This document shows positions 56,804-64,000 of a stretch of 64,000 bases of DNA, one piece after another. Position 1 is the first letter of the stretch; each line of letters opens with the position of its first letter. The DNA lies in the NCBI RefSeq assembly GCF_018812025.1, contig NC_063061.1, positions 29,204,585 through 29,268,584 on the forward strand. The letters run 5' to 3'. Source of the stretch: Megalobrama amblycephala. Lineage: Eukaryota; Chordata; Actinopteri; Cypriniformes; Xenocyprididae. The notes below the pieces were generated by a model that was not told where the DNA came from, made no database searches, and saw nothing but the letters and a program-made list of their open reading frames with translations. The position numbers were made by a program, and so were the translations under genes.

Positions 56804-59485
56804 TGGTAATAATCTTAATCTCTGCTTAATCTCTGTCCACGAAACTGGACACTTGGGTCTAAACAACATTGAACAAAATTTCGGGAACCTTAGAATCTGA
56901 GTAATGCAGATCTACATGAACAAGTTGCCAGTGCCCATTAGAGGCTGGCCTGCAGCCAGTTAAGACTTTCCTTGGTATCAAGAGACACAGAGAAAATGAT
57001 CTAAAGGTCTAGTCAGATTCCAACCAGGTACTGGGATGTGTTCGGGAAGCTGTACAGACCGGATTAAAGCCAAGGGCTCTCTGGAGGGATGCTGCCGGGT
57101 ATAATGACAAGTCTTTAAAGCATGACTTTTGTGTTTTCCAGAGTGCTTGTAAATGCTCTATATGGCTTTTGTTGCAAATATGTGATATTAAAATGCTCTT
57201 TAAAGTCTAATGTTGATGGAATTCCAGCTTCTTCACTGTTTAACAAGCTTGTACTCACCTCATGAATGTCTGAGAGAGAATGGTAACCAATAATGCAGTC
57301 TACACATGGTGCCAAATCATGTTAAATGTTATGTAGCTTTGAAGAGTGTGGCCCTCCAGCACGGGTTCACATCAGCAAACACACATTTTCCGACCGCCCA
57401 AAGTGGTCTGCTCTCTCTCCGTTATGGACACACTGCTCCTGTCATATCTCCTCTCTCTTTCGCTCTCTCTTCCCCTGCGGCCTCTATCTCTACCTCTTCC
57501 CTTCCTCCATCTGTTTTCATGCTCAACACAGTCCGACCGTGAGCTGGAACAAGTCTATCTGCAAAACCAGACTTGGATGTGGGTCTTATGGCAGGAGAAG
57601 CTCTTTCCCTGGTCCAGATAATTCCTCGTTTTTCCCAGGCCCTGCAACAGAATAATACCCTTTTGTCACACTAGATGACAATCCAAGCTTTGACTCATCA
57701 GCCTTTATTTATGACACTCATATTTCCGCCATTGTGATGCCGCTGCAACAATGAACCATCTGAGAAGACTCAGGAGGCGGCGACGGAGAGAATTCTGCAT
57801 TATGCAGAATGGAGCGTATTTGCAACTATTGCTTGATAGGTTCAATGCCGATATTAAAATGTATTCTCATTACCCAAAACACCAGAAGAAAGGAGAGGTG
57901 AGAGGTCGGATGATTACAAGTCTTTGTGGTGCCAGGCAAGTGAACTCAACAAGAAGCTAGCTGTCAATCAAGATTGTTTGCCATGCATTCTGGTCAGTTC
58001 ATCATCTGCAGCCTTGACCTTATGCAAATCTGCAAGATGAAATCTATTTATGATGATGTGGAACAACTTATTGAAATGCAGAAAGCAAATGCAGTCTGCC
58101 TAAAGAATGGCATCGTTCAGCCTCACACATATATTGAACATGGACATGAAAGACATAAGAGATCGCTCAGAATTCCCTACAGACAAATGTAAAAAATAAA
58201 AATATGATGTGTATACAATTATGCTGGCACATATGTAAAATTATTCAATATAATAATAATTATTATTTTTAATTATCAGGAAACATTATTTAAAAAAAAA
58301 AATGTAATACAAAATGTAATAACTCTGCCTCAGAAACTTTTATTTTCTGCTGGTGTATCCAACACTGCATGCCAGGGAAAATTAATATTACAAAACTATT
58401 ATAGCCATCCAATAGTGAACCGACAAGATGGATGATGAATTATTTTGAATTTGTGCATTTTTTTGTTTGTTTCTTTTTTTGACACTTGTTTTAAAGGCAG
58501 AACTCATACAGAATATTGTTAATAACTTCCAGCCTTACAGTGAATCTCACAGCTAGCAGGATGGGTTATGGGTTGATGCAAGAGTATTACTACTTAATTT
58601 TGGCCACATGCTGACAGTGCAGACCTGTAAAGATGTTTACAGAGTTTATAGTGTATGAACTACAGACCAATTCAATCAAAGCATTTCACAATAAAATCCT
58701 TCGACCAAGTTATTTGGTCAATGGAGAGCTAGAAAAATGAAAGAAAAAAAGGCCTTCTGCTATAACAGTGTCCTCATAACTTGCCATGACAAAGTAGTAC
58801 AAAACAATACAGCAGCATTTTTAGCCATGTACGTACAACAGAAAGTTTAGAGTCCTCTTCGGCTTTATGTTTAAAATAATTTAAGGTTATTTACAGTTTC
58901 AAATCTATGGACAGAATTTGTGGCATGCTTTCGATTTCCAAAGAAATTTATTTTGACCTGCCCTTGCCGACATTCGTAAAAAAGAATGGTTCAGTAATTT
59001 ACAGTGCAATGACAATGGAAACCTAGAAGACAAGCAAGCAGAGCTACAAATGAATGCTTGAAATATGTAACTATTGTACCATTTAGTAGTGTAAACAAAA
59101 TACTTAACCAGGAAGAGCCAAAACTATCTGTAAAGCACTGTTTACATGGACTTCTTCAGACCTCCAGAAACTCTTCCCCAGGAGAAGCCTTCAAGATTGG
59201 CTCAAAAAGGTTTTGTTTGAATGGAAGTCATTGGAGGAGATAATTTAATATGCTGAATAAAACGCTTTTGTATAGAAATCACTTAATAACTGACAATGGC
59301 AATACATATTTATGTAGGAGTGAGCTATATGTAGAGTTGTTTAAAAAAAAAAAAGAAGTTAGGATTCACTTATGTCTTGTTGTCTTTTAAGTCAAGATAC
59401 CATTGACATGTTAAGGCCATATACAGTATAATTGGTTTAGAAGGTACAACACTTCAGGTTACCGGAGGTTTACCTCTCACCCTTC
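56802..59485. other. Non-coding stretch
   Basis: No gene is supported. CTCT-rich text at 57395-57510 produces overlapping serine/leucine-rich frames. The part 57700-57970 is unique and could be conserved non-coding DNA. No repeat boundary was found. Confidence 0.35.
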
Positions 59486-59487
59486 TA

Positions 59488-61019
59488 CAAACCCGATTCC
59501 AAAAAAGTTGGGACACTGTACAAATTGTGAATAAAAAAGGAATGCAATAATTTACAAATCTCATAAACGTATATTTTATTCACAATAGAATATAGATAAC
59601 ATATCAAATGTTGAAAGTGAGACATTTTGAAATCTCATGCCAAATATTGGCTCATTTTGGATTTCATGAGAGCTACACATTCCAAAAAAGTTGGGACAGG
59701 TAGCAATAAGAGGCCGGAAAAGTTAAATGCACATATGAGGAACAGCTGGAGGACCAATTTGCAACTTATTAGGTCAATTGGCAACATGATTGGGTATAAA
59801 AAGAGCCTCTCAGAGTGGCAGTGTCTCTCAGAAGTCAAGATGGGCAGAGGATCACCAATTCCCCGAATGCTGCGGCGAAAAATAGTGGAGCAATATCAGA
59901 AAGGAGTTTCTCAGAAAAAAATTGCAAAGAGTTTGAAGTTATCATCATCTACAGTGCATAATTTCATCCAAAGATTCAGAGAATCTGGAACAATCTCTGT
60001 GCGTAAGGGTCAAGGCCTGAAAACCATACTGGATGCTTGTGATCTTCGGGCCCTTAGACAGCACTGCATCACATACAGGAATGCTATTGTAATGGAAATC
60101 ACAACATGGGCTCAGGAATACTTCCAGAAAACATTGTCGGTGAACACAATCCACCGTGCCATTCGCCATTGCCGGCTAAACCTCTATAGGTCAAAAAAGA
60201 AGCCATATCTAAACATGATCCAGAAGCGTAGGCGTTTTTTCTGGGCCAAGGCTCATTTAAAATGGACTGTGGCAAAGTGGAAAACTGTTCTGTGGTCAGA
60301 CAAATCAAAATTTTAAGTTCTTTTTGGACAAGGACAACCCAAGTTGTTATCAGCGCTCAGTTCAGAAGCCTGCATCTCTGATGGTATGGGGTTGCATGAG
60401 TGCGTGTGGCATGGGCAGCTTACACATCTGGAAAGGCACCATCAATGCTGAAAGGTATATCCAAGTTCTAGAACAACATATGCTCCCATCCAGACGTCAT
60501 CTCTTTCAGGGAAGACCTTGCATTTTCCAACATGACAATGCCAGACCACATACTGCATCAATTACAACATCATGGCTGCGTAGAAGAAGGATCCGGGTAC
60601 TGAAATGGCCAGCCTGCAGTCCAGATCTTTCACCCATAGAAAACATTTGGCGCATCATAAAGAGGAAGATGCGACAAAGAAGACCTAAGACAGTTGAGCA
60701 ACTAGAAGCCTGTATTAGACAAGAATGGGACAACATTCCTATTCCTAAACTTGAGCAACTTGTCTCCTCAGTCCCCAGACGTTTGCAGACTGTTATAAAA
60801 AGAAGAGGGGATGCCACACAGTGGTAAACATGGCCTTGTCCCAACTTTTTTGAGATGTGTTGATGCCATGAAATTTAAAATCAACTTATTTTCTCAGTTT
60901 AAACATTTGATATGTCATCTATGTTGTATTCTGAATAAAATATTGAAATTTGAAACTTCCACATCATTGCATTCTGTTTTTATTCACAATTTGTCCCAAC
61001 TTTTTTGGAATCGGGTTTG
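59488..61019 (+). mobile_element. Tc1-like transposon, copy B (defective)
   Basis: Same family as copy A, flanked by TA at 59486-59487 and 61020-61021. The left TIR is complete. The right TIR lacks seven bases present in copy A (TACAGTG before TCCCAAC). A further ~14 bp is missing near 60892, before CTCAGTTTAAACATTTGATA. The two copies look roughly 97 percent identical where both exist. Confidence 0.9.
59840..60827 (+). pseudogene. Copy B transposase, nonsense and 35-bp deletion
   Basis: Starts at the MGRGSP ATG equivalent to copy A. The frame runs to 60316, where the glutamate codon after SKF has become TAA. About 14 bp further a 35-bp deletion with GGA at both edges shifts the frame. It is open again from 60324 to the normal stop at 60827. 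The SDES motif reads SDKS; the first catalytic D is kept, as are QHDNARPH and SPIEN downstream. The protein would be cut within the catalytic domain. Confidence 0.9.
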
Positions 61020-61337
61020 TATAAGAAAATCTACCTCTGACTTTGCTTTAGAACCAATAATTAATTTATTGACATTAATAGACATAATTACATAAAGAAC
61101 ATTAGCCAAAGTATTTGTGATTGTGATCAGTCTTTGATATCAATAACAAAACATATGGGAACAGTTTTCTCCTCCCTATTTAAAACTAGAAAACCTTTTT
61201 ATTTTGCTGTACTTACTATGCATGGTTGCATTTTATTGCATACATTTAGTGTTGTTGTTTTTTCCTAGCCAATGTTGGATCACCATTTAAGAACTTTACA
61301 GCTTACATTACTTACATAAATTATTTACTAAAGAACT

Positions 61338-61623
61338 GGTGTCACTTTACAATAAGGTTCGTTAATTAACATTAGTTAACATGAACTGCACTTCTACAGC
61401 ATTTATTAATCTTTGTTAATGTTAATTTCAACATTTACTAATACATTGTTAAAATCTAGTTAATGCACTGTGAACTAACATGGACAAACAATGAACAACT
61501 GTATTTTCATTAACGTTATCGAAGATTAGTAAATACAATAACAAATGTATTGATCATGGTTAGTTCATGTTAGTTAATACATTAACTAATGTTTAACTAA
61601 TGAACCTTATTGTAATTGTTACC
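61338..61623. mobile_element. MITE with TTTACAATAAGGTTC termini
   Basis: The left end reads ACTTTACAATAAGGTTCGTT then AATTAACATTAGTTAAC. The right end reads AACTAATGAACCTTATTGTA, its inverse. It is rich in GTTAAT/ATTAAC blocks. This is a well-known very common fish MITE type, about 285 bp. Confidence 0.8.
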
Positions 61624-62929
61624 AAAGAATTCATATATGTAACAAAATAACTTCAAAAAGCTTCAATTAAAGAATACACACTTTACTGCATTGAAATGTT
61701 AAATAAATGCAATAAAAGGAAGTAAATAAATTCTAAATTAAACCACGTTTGATATTCTCAACTGATTATTGAGACTGAATGTCTTTACAACTGTTTATTT
61801 TAGCAATTCCTAGCAAGGTGAAGAATGGCTGAAACTCTACTTTGGCCAGCAGTCAGTGAAGCTATTGGGTCTGTTCTACTTGACCTACCATCCGTGATGT
61901 AACATAAAGTGACTGATTGCCCCCTGATGCTGTGCCAACTGAGTCAGACATTTCAGATTTTCTGCTTTTACCATTAAGTCAGTGGGGGAAAGCGAAGCTC
62001 AGAGGAGAGACAAAGCCACTGATGAACTGATTGACATTTCCTAATGTGATATTTGAGTCTGGCCGCACACACATGGGCTTTCAGAGGGATATACAACAGT
62101 CTCCACACTGACCGTCCATCTCGATTGCTGCAGGTTAAGAGAGAGAGATTCACCTCGGGTCAGATGGGAAAGCATGTGCGTCATGAACAACACTCACAGA
62201 CTGGAAAGAAAGAAAATGACTTTCAACAGCGGTACCTCGTTCGTCTACTCTCATGTCTTGTCCATTCAGCATTCCGCCCCATCTTTCCACTCACAGCATC
62301 ATAGATTGGCACCCTTAACCTCTTCAGTCTGATTCACCTGAAAACACAAGATGCAAACAAGCTGAGAATATTGGTCCATACGCTGTATGCCTTTCCCCTT
62401 ACACATGGTAAACACTTCTGTGTATCCACGGAAATTAACATAGCTTCGAAAGGGCACAGCAATCCAATTCTTTAAGCCAGGAATACCTTTTGACATAGGA
62501 CGAACTGGGCATGCATACAAAATCATTGAAAGCGCAGCAATGAGCAGGAAACAAGGCGTATCGGCCAAACATTATTTACAAGGTTTCACTTCCAATCATG
62601 TTTTGGCCTTTTAAAGCACATTGTGAATCAATTCTTGCCTTCAACTCAAAGAGCCTATATTAAATGATTCATGTAAGATCAAATAGAGATTTCAGGAAAA
62701 AAAAAAAAAAAAAAAAAAAAAACTTCACTCAAACAGGAGAAAATGTGTTAGGATTTCAAACCACAGTGTTTGATAGAATCTGTATACAGTTAGCATTAGC
62801 AGTTAGCTAACAATATAACTACACTAGTTGTGACTCCAATAAAATACAATACAAAAAAGCAAAATTACGGAGCCACTTTGGTCGGAGCAAGATGACATTA
62901 TGCCTTTTCTACAAAAAAGATTTTTAAAG
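61624..62929. other. Non-coding stretch
   Basis: No gene is supported. A poly-A run lies at 62698-62722. Frames at 62053-62568 on opposite strands have no domain. Confidence 0.35.
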
Positions 62930-63018
62930 GGTTAGTTCACACAAAAACAAAATTTCTGTCATTAATTCTGTCATTCCAAACCCGTAAGACATTTGTTCAT
63001 CTTCAGAACACAAATTAA
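62930..63018 (-). repeat. Fragment of the common repeat seen at 10013-11590
   Basis: AGGGTTAGTTCACACAAAAA to CTTCAGAACACAAATTAA is the reverse complement of the 10150-10188/11524-11590 sequence. It is cut by the TTAA element that follows. Confidence 0.75.
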
Positions 63019-63022
63019 TTAA

Positions 63023-64000
63023 AGGTGCTCTAGATTATGTTTTTAAAAGATGTAATATAAGTCTAAGGTGTTCCCTGAATGTGTCTGTGAAGTTTCAGCT
63101 CAAAATACCCCATAGATTTTTTTTAATTAATTTTTTTAACTGCCTATTTTGGGGCATCATTATAAACGCGCCGATTTATGCTGTGGCCCCTTTAAATCCC
63201 GTGCTCTCCGCCCACAGAGCTCGCGCTTGCCTTAAACAGTGCCTTCACAAAGTTTACACAGCTAATATAACCCTCAAAATGGATCTTTACAAAGTGTTCG
63301 TCATGCATGCGGCATGCATGCGTCGGATTATGTGAGTATTGTATACTGTTATATTGTTTACATTGATTCTGAATGAGTTTGAGGCTATGCTGCGTGGCTA
63401 AAGCTAACATTACACACTGTTGGAGAGATTTATAAAGAATGAAGTTGTGTTTATGCATTATACAGACTGCAAGTGTTTAAAAATGACAATAGCGACGGCT
63501 CTTGTCTCCGTGAATACAGTAAGAAACGATGGTAACTTTAACCACATTTAACAGTACATTAGCAACATGCTAACAAAACATTTAGAAAGACAATTTACAA
63601 ATATCACTAAAAATATCATGATATCATGGATCATGTCAGTTATTATTGCTCCATCTGCCATTTTTCCCTGTTGTTCTTGCTTGCTTACCTAGTTTGTTAA
63701 TTCAGCTGTGCACAGATCCAGACGTTCTGCCCTTGTCTAATGCCTTTCATAATGATAATGTTGGGAACGTGGGCTGGCATATGCAAATATTGGGGGCGTA
63801 CATATTAATGATCCCGACTGTTACGTAACAGTCGGTGTTATGTTGAGATTCGCCTGTTTTCCGGAGGACTTTTAAACAAATGAGATTTATATAAGAAGGA
63901 GGAAACAATGGAGTTTGAGACTCACTGTATGTCATTTCCATGTACTGAACTCTTGTTATTTAACCAAGCCAAGATAAATTCAATTTTTCATTCGAGGGCA
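63023..64000 (-). mobile_element. TTAA-type MITE, runs off the window
   Basis: TTAA at 63019-63022. It is the reverse complement of 46751-47627: GTTTCAGCTCAAAATACCCC, CCCGACTGTTACGTAACAGT, GGGCATATGCAAATATTGGG-like text and the final AATTCAATTTTTC. The last few bases of the element, including its far TTAA, lie at or beyond the window end. Confidence 0.85.

Overview
The window looks like intergenic or intronic DNA from a teleost fish, most probably a cyprinid. The evidence is the repeat content: several Tc1-like DD34E transposons with fish-type termini, a DIRS1-type tyrosine-recombinase retrotransposon, a tRNA-derived SINE with the fish GTCGCTTT-like tail, many palindromic or TTAA-flanked MITEs, and long GATA, GA, CA and TA microsatellites. 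I found no convincing host protein-coding exon, tRNA, rRNA or CRISPR array. The only long open frames with recognisable domains belong to mobile elements.

Layout. 1-9.2 kb: a foldback palindrome (945-1760) inside an older repeat, a hAT-like MITE (4225-4934), and a local duplication (6669-6888 and 8045-8264) whose first copy received two nested MITEs. 9.2-12 kb: a decayed Tc1-like transposase and a 1.3 kb palindromic element with a 21-bp minisatellite expanded in one arm only. 12-22 kb: a diverged tandem repeat, a SINE, a TTAA-type element, and a degenerate ~130-bp tandem array (15.5-22.0 kb) split by a second foldback and a three-level nest ending in an intact Tc1-like transposon (19640-21234). 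22-27 kb: two TTAA-type elements and otherwise unannotated sequence. 27-30 kb: a repeat family carrying a reiterated TCATTCGGT..AACC motif, interrupted by a Tc1-like element. 30-35 kb: GATA-linked tandem modules, hAT-like and palindromic MITEs. 35.9-41.0 kb: the DIRS element, inserted in a second copy of the motif-bearing family; a third copy lies at 42.8-43.6 kb. 43.6-54.9 kb: microsatellites, two more TTAA elements (one with a nested MITE), and stretches that may hold conserved non-coding DNA. 54.9-64 kb: a frameshifted Tc1-like element, a second and broken copy of the 19.6 kb transposon, a MITE, and a TTAA element cut off by the window end.

Functionally the window is a layered record of transposition. 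The most complete gene is the ~340-residue Tc1-like transposase at 19992-21014, with an intact DDE triad, full TIRs and TA duplications. The DIRS element keeps near-identical inverted repeats and an intact tyrosine recombinase active site, but its gag and RT are fused by an internal deletion and its recombinase frame is joined to the RNase H/methyltransferase frame by two offsetting frameshifts. Family assignments come from reading motifs and termini by eye. No database search was possible.
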